This document shows positions 1 through 6,282 of a DNA stretch of 7,493 bases, in pieces. Each line of letters starts with the position of its first letter. The stretch's first letter is position 1. The notes under the pieces were generated by a model. It was given only the letters and a program-made list of their open reading frames with translations, was not told where the DNA came from and did not search any database. The DNA comes from Bacillota bacterium. GTDB taxonomy: Bacteria > Bacillota > UBA4882 > UBA8346. A program made the position numbers and the translations under genes. The stretch is from positions 5,100 through 12,592 of the forward strand of contig DNPP01000315.1 of assembly GCA_003501365.1 (NCBI GenBank), written 5' to 3'.

Positions 1-92
1 TCAATTTGTTCAGCGGATTGCACCGGACTTGCCGGGGCTATAACGGCTATTTTAGCTCCTACTGTCAAAGCTTGACCTTTAAGTTTTTTCAT
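1..92 (-). CDS. LD-carboxypeptidase (peptidase S66 family), N-terminal fragment
   Basis: Only the first 30 codons lie in the window; the gene continues past the left edge. Reading from the ATG at 92 down, the protein begins MKKLKGQALTVGAKIAVIAP and continues ASPVQSAEQI. The pattern 'L..G..IAVIAPASPV' is the N-terminal signature of S66 peptidases, which include muramoyltetrapeptide LD-carboxypeptidases of peptidoglycan recycling and MccF-type immunity hydrolases. A strong ribosome binding site (AAGGAGG on the minus strand, 97-103) sits 4 bases before the ATG and supports the start. There is no signal peptide, which fits a cytoplasmic enzyme. The catalytic Ser-Glu-His residues lie outside the window, so activity and subgroup cannot be judged. 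It is divergent from the germination operon. The family call rests on a short stretch and is probable, not certain. Confidence 0.72.
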   Translation of the reverse strand, partial: MKKLKGQALTVGAKIAVIAPASPVQSAEQI

Positions 93-142
93 GGTTCCTC
101 CTTATGGCTTGAGGCTAATAACCATTCTGTAAAAGCACTGCT

Positions 143-173
143 TGAATATAAAAGATTCAAACTGTAAATAATG
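143..173 (+). promoter_or_regulatory. Possible forespore-type (sigma-G-like) promoter of the germination operon
   Basis: TGAATA (143-148) matches the sigma-G -35 consensus. Eighteen bases later AATAATG (167-173) matches the sigma-G -10 (CATAATA) at 5 of 7 positions, but lacks the characteristic leading C. It lies about 27 bases before the ger start codon. Known GerA-type operons are transcribed in the forespore by sigma-G, which makes the assignment reasonable. The site is in AT-rich DNA, so a chance match is possible. Confidence 0.3.
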
Positions 174-199
174 ACAAATGCCAACATGGGAGGTTATTA

Positions 200-1852
200 A
201 TGAATATCCGGAGTTTATTAAAAAGGATTTTTAAATTTGGAACTCACAGTGATCAGTTCTCGATCGATAACCCATCTTTCCAACGCCCGCCGTTTAAAGA
301 ATCCCAGTCTGAACGGGAATTATGTAAAAGCTTAAAAGACAATCGCCATCTGTTGGAAGAGATTTTTGATCTCCCTACCAACATGGATGTCATTATCCGG
401 GATTTTAAAATACCGGTTTTAGATCTAGATGCTATACTTATATATATAGACGGTATGACTGACCGTAATACCCAAAACTTTGCCGTTCTCCAACCTTTAA
501 TGTTACTAAGTCCAAAAGAGCTATCCACCAAAGATCCGGTTGAAATCCTTTATCAACGACTGATTCCTGAAAACCAAATCACGAAAAACATCAAACTCAA
601 TGATATAATTAACGGAATTTTGGATGGTTCCAGTGTCCTGTTGGTTGAGAACTCTGCCAAAGCTTTAATTATTGAAACCAAAGGGTGGGAACACCGCAAT
701 GTAGAAAAACCCGCCAACGAGCATGTAGTCCGCGGCCCCCAAGAATCCTTTACCGAAACATTCCGGACTAACACAGCGAGTGTCCGGAGATATCTCAAAG
801 ACCCCAAGTTAATCACGGAAATCTTTCGAGTGGGCTGTCGTAGCCGCACCATTGTCGGCATCATGTACATCAAAGATATCGTCAACCCTAAATTACTGGA
901 TGAAGTTAGATACCGGATTCAAACCGTTGCCAACTCCACCGATTATATCTCGGAGACCGGCGCTTTGGAGGAATTATTGGAAGACCATCCCCGTTCCTTA
1001 ATCCCGCAAATGCTTTCCACTGAACGGCCTGATCGTCTGGCTGCTCACATACGGGAAGGCTACGTCGGAGTAGTAATGCAAAATAGCCCTTACTCCTTAG
1101 TAATACCGACAACCTTTGCCATCTTTTTACATGCCGCCGAAGATTACTATATCCGGTGGCCTTTCGGTAATTTTTTGCGCTTAATCCGTTCCGCCTCAAT
1201 TTTCATAGCCCTTTTTTTACCGGCCTTTTACATCGCGGTAGTTAACTATCATCAAGAGATGATCCCCACCGATTTACTGTTGGCAATGACGGCATCCCGC
1301 GAGACAGTTCCCTTTCCAGCTATTGTGGAGATTCTATTCATGGAGTTCTCTTTCGAATTAATTCGTGAAGCCGGGATTCGCATTCCGGGTGTCATTGGAC
1401 CAACTATCGGCATCGTGGGAGCCTTGATCTTAGGTCAAGCCGCCGTTTCCGCGTCAATTGTCAGCCCGATCTTAATCATCGTAGTTGCTATTACCGCTCT
1501 GGGCTCTTTTGTAGTTCCCAATTATAACGCCTCTTTTACCATTCGCTTGCTGCGATTTGCTTTTACATTACTGGGTAGTATTTTAGGCTTTTATGGAATT
1601 GCCTGGGGAATATTTATCATGGCTCTCCATACCGCCACCCTGATGAGTTTTGGGGTGCCGTTTCTATCGCCGATAACTCCCTACCGCGCTAAATCCGGCG
1701 ACCGCATTATTCGCCCTCAAGCATTTGAACAGCGTTTCCGGCCTTGGTTCTTAAGACCATTAGATTTGATCCGTCAAAAAAGTAACCCTCGCCCTTGGGA
1801 TCGACCCCACCCCAATTCAGGTCAAGAAGGTGATTCCCAAAATGAATACTAA
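200..1852 (+). CDS. gerKA: Spore germination receptor A subunit (GerA/GerKA family)
   Basis: This is subunit A of a nutrient germinant receptor in the inner membrane of the spore. At 550 residues it fits the family (about 480-550). The soluble N-terminal region (about 1-325) carries family blocks: GPQESFTE (179-186) followed by RTNTASVRRYLKDPKL, the RTIVGIMYIKDIVNPKLLDEVR block (from 216, split here only for naming), STERPD (273-278), and EDYYIRWP (314-321). Membrane segments lie at about 331-349, 403-440 and 452-480. The family core PFPA (371-374), REAGIRIP (389-396) and VGALILGQAAVSA (406-418) is intact. The tail is polar and proline/arginine-rich. The start is fixed by GGGAGG (188-193) six bases before the ATG. 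It is the first gene of an operon and its stop overlaps the B-subunit start by 11 bases. Where many relatives have an 'EGR..ilvDG.P' block, this protein reads EGYVGVVMQNSP (286-297). The family is certain; which paralogue it is (GerA, GerB or GerK) and its germinant cannot be told. Confidence 0.95.
   Translation: MNIRSLLKRIFKFGTHSDQFSIDNPSFQRPPFKESQSERELCKSLKDNRHLLEEIFDLPTNMDVIIRDFKIPVLDLDAILIYIDGMTDRNTQNFAVLQPLMLLSPKELSTKDPVEILYQRLIPENQITKNIKLNDIINGILDGSSVLLVENSAKALIIETKGWEHRNVEKPANEHVVRGPQESFTETFRTNTASVRRYLKDPKLITEIFRVGCRSRTIVGIMYIKDIVNPKLLDEVRYRIQTVANSTDYISETGALEELLEDHPRSLIPQMLSTERPDRLAAHIREGYVGVVMQNSPYSLVIPTTFAIFLHAAEDYYIRWPFGNFLRLIRSASIFIALFLPAFYIAVVNYHQEMIPTDLLLAMTASRETVPFPAIVEILFMEFSFELIREAGIRIPGVIGPTIGIVGALILGQAAVSASIVSPILIIVVAITALGSFVVPNYNASFTIRLLRFAFTLLGSILGFYGIAWGIFIMALHTATLMSFGVPFLSPITPYRAKSGDRIIRPQAFEQRFRPWFLRPLDLIRQKSNPRPWDRPHPNSGQEGDSQNEY
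1825..1835 (+). promoter_or_regulatory. Ribosome binding site that decides the gerKB start
   Basis: AGAAGGTGATT lies inside the last codons of gerKA. Its GGTGAT core (1829-1834) matches the extended anti-Shine-Dalgarno pairing and stands 7 bases before the ATG at 1842. The longer in-frame start, a GTG at 1830, lies within this site and cannot be served by it, so 1842 is the better start. Confidence 0.7.
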
Positions 1853-2945
1853 AGAAAATATTGGACACCGCGAAGCATTAACTTTACTGATTATCATGAT
1901 GTCCGGAAAAATATTTTTATCTTTTCCCCGTGACATGGTAACACTGGGGGAAGCAGCCGGCTGGTTTATTGTTATACTGGCGGGGATTCTGAGCCTAATC
2001 GGCTTCGCCTTTATTTATCTGCTGATCCGAAAATTCCCGGGTAAAAATATTATCGAAATAGCCCGGGTAATCTGCGGCCCAATTTTTGGCAGCTTGATCG
2101 GCTTAATTTTTTTTCTGTTTTTCCTGACCATCAGTTCATTATTTTTACGACAATTCGTTGAAAGTTTTATCCTGGCTATCTTGCCGCGAACTCCCATCAG
2201 TGTGATTACTGTCGGCTTTTTAATTTTACTCATCTATAGTTGCTTATTGGGTATTCAAACGATATCGCGGGTAGCCTGGTTCTTCGGTCCATATCTGTTG
2301 GCGGGGTTGATTATTATCCTTTTTTTTAGTCTGAAACGGGCTGATCCCCAAAACCTGCTTCCTATTTTAGGAACCGGTCCAATATCCCTGCTCAAATCCT
2401 CCCTCCCAAACATCTCCCTGTTTGCGGAGATCCTCCTGTTTGGCCTGCTTGCCCCTTTGATTACTAAAAAACAGAAATTATTGGGTGTGGGGGTTTACAG
2501 CCTAATCATTTCTATGGCCATTAACGCCGCCATCGTGGTCATTGTAATCCTGGTTTTTAACTACATTGCTGCCGCCAAACAAATCTTCCCAGTCTTTCAA
2601 CTGGCGCGATTGGTGGTTTTGGAGGAATTTCTACAACGGGTAGAGGCGGCGTTTGTGTTTCTATGGTTTTTTACAGGCGCCATTCAATTAAGCGGATTGT
2701 TCTATGGAGCAGTCACCAGTTTTGCCCAGGCTTTTCGCATCCAAGATTATCGCCCGCTCAGTTTTCCCATTGCCGTTCTAATTTTTACCCTAAGTTTACT
2801 CCCGGCATCGATGGTTAAAGCAGTTGAACTGAATGACTTTATTGTGGGAAATTATTATCCGCTGATAACTTTCGGGATCCCGTTATTGTTATGGTTAATT
2901 TCATTAATAGTAAAGAAGAATTCGAGTGCGTGCGATGTTCAATAA
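1842..2945 (+). CDS. gerKB: Spore germination receptor B subunit (GerAB/GerKB, APC-like)
   Basis: This is the integral-membrane B subunit of the germinant receptor, related to amino acid-polyamine-organocation transporters and thought to bind the germinant. The protein is 367 residues from the ATG at 1842 (371 from a GTG at 1830), close to the family's usual 360-370. It is almost entirely hydrophobic, with about ten membrane helices. Counting from the GTG at 1830, family marks include SGKIFLSFPRDMVTLGEAAGW (25-45), LPILGTGPISLLKSSLP (177-193), and the FQLARLVVLEEFLQRVEA block (256-273) followed by an aromatic helix (FVFLWFFTGA). The start overlaps the end of gerKA by 11 bases and its own end overlaps gerKC by 20, which implies translational coupling. 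The short C-terminal tail is basic then polar (VKKNSSACDVQ). Family assignment is firm; ligand specificity cannot be read from sequence. Confidence 0.94.
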   Translation: MNTKENIGHREALTLLIIMMSGKIFLSFPRDMVTLGEAAGWFIVILAGILSLIGFAFIYLLIRKFPGKNIIEIARVICGPIFGSLIGLIFFLFFLTISSLFLRQFVESFILAILPRTPISVITVGFLILLIYSCLLGIQTISRVAWFFGPYLLAGLIIILFFSLKRADPQNLLPILGTGPISLLKSSLPNISLFAEILLFGLLAPLITKKQKLLGVGVYSLIISMAINAAIVVIVILVFNYIAAAKQIFPVFQLARLVVLEEFLQRVEAAFVFLWFFTGAIQLSGLFYGAVTSFAQAFRIQDYRPLSFPIAVLIFTLSLLPASMVKAVELNDFIVGNYYPLITFGIPLLLWLISLIVKKNSSACDVQ

Positions 2946-4236
2946 GAAATTTCTTTTAATAATCATTCTAATATGGATAATCGCTTTGAGTGGATGTTGG
3001 GACCGGCGTGAACTGGAGAATCTGGCCTTTGTCCAATCTCTGGGGCTGGATCTCGGGCCCGGCGGCAAAGGAGTTACCATTACCGCCATGATTGCAATCC
3101 CGCCCAAATTAAAGGGCGGTAGCGGAGATTCCGGTGGCGGTACTGAAACCGGTGTCTTCGTACTATCCGTTGCTGCCCCTACGATTTTTGAGGGTTTTAA
3201 CCTTATTAACACCACGGTTAATCGTGAAGTCACCCTGTTACAAAACTCGGCGCTGCTAATCGGTGAAGATATCGCCCGCCAAGGAATGCGGAAATGGATT
3301 GACTCTTTGGTCCGCTATCGTGAAATGCGCCGGACATTATTGATCTTTGTTTGTCAGGGCAAAGCGGCGGATATCATGAAAGTAAAACCCAAACTGGAAC
3401 GCAATCCGGCGGAGTACTTTACTGACTTAGCCCGCATCACCAAGCTTTCTGCAATGTTTCCTATGATGTCCTTAAATGAATTCCTGGATCATTATGAAGC
3501 GTTAGCCCAAGAAGACTATGCCCCGATACTCGCCCCTTTTCACCGTCATGATCCGGATGAATATCCAGTCTCCGGTGGCTCAGAAGGAGGCGATCCCAAA
3601 TCAGGCGCTGATTCCAAAAAGGCCGCTTCCGGGAGAGGGGAGCAGTCCCAACAAAAGCCCAAAGCTGCTGCTCAAACTGCACCCGAAGCCAAAGATGTTC
3701 GGATGATTGGAACGGCCATTTTCAAGCAAGACAAAATGATCGGCAATTTCGATATTTATGAAACCCAAGTACTACAGATACTCACCCATGAGTTTAAGGA
3801 AGCGCTATTATCTACCCATGATCCAGTAAGAAAAAATAATCAAGTGGTTTATCGGCTGCTTGCTACTCGCCCCCCCCGGATCAAATACCGGAAGCGTGGA
3901 AATACCGATAATTTTAATGTCAAAATAGCCATGGAAGCCGATTTGATAAGTATACAAAGTGGCATCAACTATACAAATCCCCGCCAGGAATCCGTGCTAG
4001 AAAAACATATCGCATTGGAACTCAAAAAACGCATTGTAAGGACTATTCACAAAGCTCAACAATACAACGCCGATGTCTTTGGCTTTGGAATTAAAGTGCG
4101 AAATACTTGCCTGACAGGTTCCGAATGGGACCGCTATAATTGGCCGAATAAATTTAAAAAAGCCAACATAAGGGTCCAGGTCAAAGTGGCGATACGTCGA
4201 ATTGGGGTCCAGTTCCAACCGCCTTCGCTACGATAG
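2926..4236 (+). CDS. gerKC: Spore germination receptor C subunit, lipoprotein (Ger(x)C family)
   Basis: This is the lipid-anchored C subunit of the receptor, exposed on the outer face of the spore inner membrane. From the GTG at 2926 it is 436 residues. A lipoprotein signal peptide ends in the lipobox L21-S-G-C24, directly followed by WDRRELENLAFV, the classic start of mature Ger(x)C proteins. Later family blocks include IGTAIFKQDKMIGNFDIYET (261-280) and the C-terminal NADVFGFGIKV block (381-391) with W401 and W406, then IRVQVKVAIRRIGV. Residues about 206-256 form a polar, Gly/Ser/Lys/Gln/Ala-rich linker, longer than I expect for the family and probably disordered. Start choice is open: GTG 2926 has AAGAAG 7 bases upstream, while ATG 2935 has only a weak GAG; both keep the lipobox. 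It overlaps gerKB by 20 bases and is last in the operon. Family call is firm. Confidence 0.93.
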   Translation: MRAMFNKKFLLIIILIWIIALSGCWDRRELENLAFVQSLGLDLGPGGKGVTITAMIAIPPKLKGGSGDSGGGTETGVFVLSVAAPTIFEGFNLINTTVNREVTLLQNSALLIGEDIARQGMRKWIDSLVRYREMRRTLLIFVCQGKAADIMKVKPKLERNPAEYFTDLARITKLSAMFPMMSLNEFLDHYEALAQEDYAPILAPFHRHDPDEYPVSGGSEGGDPKSGADSKKAASGRGEQSQQKPKAAAQTAPEAKDVRMIGTAIFKQDKMIGNFDIYETQVLQILTHEFKEALLSTHDPVRKNNQVVYRLLATRPPRIKYRKRGNTDNFNVKIAMEADLISIQSGINYTNPRQESVLEKHIALELKKRIVRTIHKAQQYNADVFGFGIKVRNTCLTGSEWDRYNWPNKFKKANIRVQVKVAIRRIGVQFQPPSLR

Positions 4237-4250
4237 AACAAGAAAATGTC

Positions 4251-4279
4251 AAAGCTGCCGGAAAGGCAGTTAACTTTTT
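4251..4279 (+). terminator. Rho-independent terminator of the germination operon
   Basis: CTGCC (4255-4259) and GGCAG (4265-4269) form a stem with a GGAAA loop, extendable by a G-U and an A-U pair (4253-4254 with 4270-4271). A T-rich tract (4270-4279, TTAACTTTTT) follows. It starts 15 bases after the gerKC stop. The stem is short but GC-rich and well placed. On the minus strand the same hairpin lies at the end of the convergent small gene, so it may work in both directions. Confidence 0.6.
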
Positions 4280-4434
4280 AAAAATAAAAGATAAAACGGC
4301 AAAATTAAAATTGATATGACCAAAAAAAGTACCGCGAAAAATCCGTGGTAATTTTTTTTCGCCAACTCCTCAAAGGCAAATAGGACTGAATAAAAGCTGA
4401 TCACCAGAACAATAAAAAACGCCAAATAAGTCAT
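4270..4434 (-). CDS. Small two-helix membrane protein, 54 residues, unknown function
   Basis: I do not recognise a named family. The ATG at 4434 (minus strand) is preceded by AGAGGAGG (4443-4450) at 8 bases, a near-perfect ribosome binding site, which is the main reason to believe the gene. The protein starts MTYLAFFIVLVISFYSVLFA and has two hydrophobic stretches (about 3-21 and 32-52) joined by a charged loop (EELAKKNYHG, 22-31), ending LLFLKS. It should be a membrane hairpin. It is convergent with gerKC, its stop falling within the operon terminator, and divergent from the M48 peptidase. Small two-helix D subunits accompany some GerA-type receptors in Bacillus, so a receptor accessory role is possible, but those genes usually lie within or beside the operon on the same strand. 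I saw no convincing D-subunit motif. It could equally be an unrelated small membrane protein. Confidence 0.7.
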   Translation of the reverse strand: MTYLAFFIVLVISFYSVLFAFEELAKKNYHGFFAVLFLVISILILPFYLLFLKS

Positions 4435-4571
4435 ATTTTAAACCTCCTCTAAATTATTTTTACCCAAATATATTTTTTTATAGAGGAATTATGTAGCAAT
4501 CGGTGAACCATAAAATCGGTTAAATGATAAGCGATGAAAAACAATATAAAAATAAGGAGCGAATCCCAAAG
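4435..4571. other. Divergent intergenic region, probable promoters for the small gene and the peptidase
   Basis: This AT-rich stretch separates the two divergent starts and must hold promoters for both if they are independently transcribed. I could not find a -35/-10 pair with good sequence and spacing for either strand. AAGGAG (4554-4559) is the likely ribosome binding site of the peptidase, 12 bases before the ATG at 4572. An in-frame ATG at 4524 has no ribosome binding site before it and was not chosen. Confidence 0.45.
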
Positions 4572-5825
4572 ATGAACGGTGTCCAATTTAAAACATTTTT
4601 TTTATTGCTCTTTACCATCAAAATTTTTATAAAATTAGGGCTGGATCTGATGAATTATTGCTATCTAAAAAAACATGCCGCTATTATACCCGCCGAATTA
4701 GCCACCGTCATCGCAACCGAGCAAATGCATCGGATCAATTCCTATAACATCGCCAAAATCATCTTTCACTCCGGACGTTTTTTATTTAGTAGTCTCTTAT
4801 TATTATTTTTTCTTTTTTCTCCCCTGTACTCAATCTATACCAATTGGTTTGTTTCATTCCCCATGCCCTATCTATTCCAAGGGTTGCTCTTTTTCTTTAC
4901 CATTCATATCACCACTTGGATACTGGATCTCCCTTTTGACTACTTTTTCCATTTTCGGATTGAAGCCCGCTATGGCTTTAATAAATACACCCGAAAGTTG
5001 TGGCTGGGCGACCAATTAAAAAGCATATTTGTGGGTTCGTTGGTATCAGCCGTCATCTTAAGCTTGTTCTTCCTCCTTTGGGGAGAAAATTTCATTTTCA
5101 ACTGGAGTTATGTTTTTATCGGCTGGCTCGCTACAGTGCTATTGGTGGTTTTATTAATGTACGTAGTGCCGATTTTGATGTTGCCAATCTTTTATCAATT
5201 AAAAGCTCTGGTCAACGAAACCTTGACCGCCAACATCAGCGAATTATTTTCAAGATCCGGACTTAAAGTTCGCGGAATTTTCTCAGCCGATGAAAGTAAA
5301 AAATCGACCCATGCCAATGCATTGATTACCGGGATTGGCCGCAGCAAAACCATCATTCTTTTTGATACTTTATTGGAGCACTATTCAGACGAAGAAATCT
5401 TGGCCATGACCGCCCACGAAATCGGACACGGTAAAAAAGGGCATCTCTTCAAATTAATGAGTCTGACGATTATCGAATTGTTTCTGTTCATTTTATTTGT
5501 TAGTTATTTTTTAGCGGCGGACTTCCCATATCAAGCGATGGGTATCACTAAGATTCTTTATAGCGGGCTCTTTGCTGCTTATATTTTCTTTTTCGATCTG
5601 CTGACCTTTTTTGTCCAGCCGTTGTTTTCCTCATATTCCAGAACGCTTGAGTACGAAGCCGATGATTACTCCAAACAGTTATTGGGTTCCGGCGCTCCTC
5701 TCCAGTCATCGTTTCAAAAATTAATCCGCAATGAAATGGATAATATCAATCCTCATCCATGGTACGAAGCCTATTATTACTCCCATCCGACTCTTTTAAA
5801 ACGGATTCAAGCCCTCAATCATTAA
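4572..5825 (+). CDS. M48 family membrane metallopeptidase (Ste24/CAAX protease 1-like)
   Basis: This is a zinc-dependent intramembrane endopeptidase of family M48A. From the ATG at 4572 it is 417 residues (433 if ATG 4524 is used), close to Ste24's usual length of about 420-450. It has about seven hydrophobic segments (roughly 7-25, 70-91, 100-120, 152-171, 179-204, 295-315, 328-350), as expected for the Ste24 fold. The catalytic HEIGH motif is at H282-E283-I-G-H286, and the third zinc ligand is probably E360 in EYEAD (360-364). Other family marks are THANALITGIG and IILFDTLL upstream of the active site and YSHP (403-406) near the C-terminus, so all key residues are present. In eukaryotes this family processes prenylated CaaX proteins; bacterial members have no known prenylated substrate and are usually linked to membrane protein turnover. 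Start 4572 is preferred because AAGGAG lies 12 bases upstream. It stands alone, with no clear terminator after it. Confidence 0.92.
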   Translation: MNGVQFKTFFLLLFTIKIFIKLGLDLMNYCYLKKHAAIIPAELATVIATEQMHRINSYNIAKIIFHSGRFLFSSLLLLFFLFSPLYSIYTNWFVSFPMPYLFQGLLFFFTIHITTWILDLPFDYFFHFRIEARYGFNKYTRKLWLGDQLKSIFVGSLVSAVILSLFFLLWGENFIFNWSYVFIGWLATVLLVVLLMYVVPILMLPIFYQLKALVNETLTANISELFSRSGLKVRGIFSADESKKSTHANALITGIGRSKTIILFDTLLEHYSDEEILAMTAHEIGHGKKGHLFKLMSLTIIELFLFILFVSYFLAADFPYQAMGITKILYSGLFAAYIFFFDLLTFFVQPLFSSYSRTLEYEADDYSKQLLGSGAPLQSSFQKLIRNEMDNINPHPWYEAYYYSHPTLLKRIQALNH

Positions 5826-5950
5826 GCGTTTCAGAATATAAAATCCAAACCAAAAACTTGGTGAAAATAGCTATTTGGTATAAATTTAAGCTATGTTCTT
5901 AAGAATGGTTGATTGAGATATTTATTTGATAAATAAAAATGCAAAAAACA

Positions 5951-5980
5951 ATTCTCGCGCAGAGGCGCTGAGACGCAGAG
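5951..5980 (+). repeat. Left arm of inverted repeat: three RCGCWGAG octamers
   Basis: After ATTCTC (5951-5956), three octamers follow without gap: GCGCAGAG, GCGCTGAG and ACGCAGAG (5957-5980). The arm equals the reverse complement of the right arm except for one additional octamer (GCGCTGAG, 5965-5972). CGCAGAG-type repeats occur in intergenic DNA of many unrelated bacteria, from memory. It contrasts with the AT-rich DNA around it. Confidence 0.85.
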
Positions 5981-6104
5981 GAAATCTGAATTCTTATTTA
6001 TTTATGCCTTTCGGCCTTAGCCCCCTTGCATGAGTCCATGATTTTTAAAATATCCCAACCTCAAGCCAGTTTATCTCAAACAATTCCTCATTTATTTGCC
6101 TAAA

Positions 6105-6126
6105 CTCTGCGTCTCTGCGCGAGAAT
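6105..6126 (-). repeat. Right arm of inverted repeat: two RCGCWGAG octamers
   Basis: Read on the minus strand this is ATTCTC followed by GCGCAGAG and ACGCAGAG, a perfect 22-base match to the left arm once the left arm's middle octamer is removed. The 124 bases between the arms (5981-6104) have stops in all useful frames and only a tiny GCC-GAAA-GGC hairpin (minus strand, near 6005-6015). A transcript through both arms could fold into a long GC-rich stem. Confidence 0.85.
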
Positions 6127-6186
6127 AAAAATAAACCTATAGGATCAATCCTTATTGAAAACAGCGCCTAAATTTAAAATAAATAT

Positions 6187-6214
6187 TTGAATTAGTTGGA
6201 AATTGCAATATAAT
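6187..6214 (+). promoter_or_regulatory. Sigma-A-type promoter of the ankyrin-repeat gene
   Basis: TTGAAT (6187-6192) and a perfect TATAAT (6209-6214) are 16 bases apart. Transcription would start near 6221 and give a leader of about 60 bases before the ATG at 6283. A second, overlapping option is TTGGAA (6196-6201) with TATATT (6220-6225) at 18 bases. This part is AT-rich, but the perfect -10 and the position make it credible. Confidence 0.5.
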
Positions 6215-6282
6215 AAAAGTATATTCTAGGGGATTTTTTATCATCTTCCTGTTTTGAGGTTAAGTTTATCAAAGGAGTGTAA

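Larger units (their letters stand above)
5826..6282. other. Gene-free interval with octamer inverted repeat and a promoter
   Basis: No reading frame here has a plausible ribosome binding site and length. The left part (5826-5950) is AT-rich with several small dyads: ACCAA/TTGGT (5849-5862), AAATAGCTATTT (5865-5876), TTCTTAAGAA (5896-5905) and TTTATTT-GAT-AAATAAA (5921-5937). None is followed by a T-run, so no terminator is called for the peptidase gene. The middle (5951-6126) is the inverted repeat described separately. The right part carries the promoter and leader of the ankyrin gene. Confidence 0.7.

Noticed and set aside
93..199. Minus-strand promoter for the S66 peptidase gene
   Set aside because: Several TTGxCA-like and TATATT-like hexamers exist, but none is paired at 16-18 bases.
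906..1199. 97-residue minus-strand open frame inside gerKA
   Set aside because: It lies wholly within a well-supported gene, lacks a ribosome binding site and shows no recognisable domain.
2904..3233. 109-residue minus-strand open frame across the gerKB/gerKC junction
   Set aside because: It is the antisense shadow of conserved coding sequence, with proline/serine-rich low-complexity content.
4524..4571. Longer N-terminus for the M48 peptidase
   Set aside because: The ATG at 4524 has no ribosome binding site, and the added 16 residues are polar and not family-like; AAGGAG favours the ATG at 4572.
5849..5937. Small dyads after the M48 gene as a terminator
   Set aside because: The stems are AT-rich or short and none is followed by a run of T.
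5957..6120. Octamer repeats read as a CRISPR array
   Set aside because: The units are 8 bases, contiguous and inverted between arms, without spacers of regular length.
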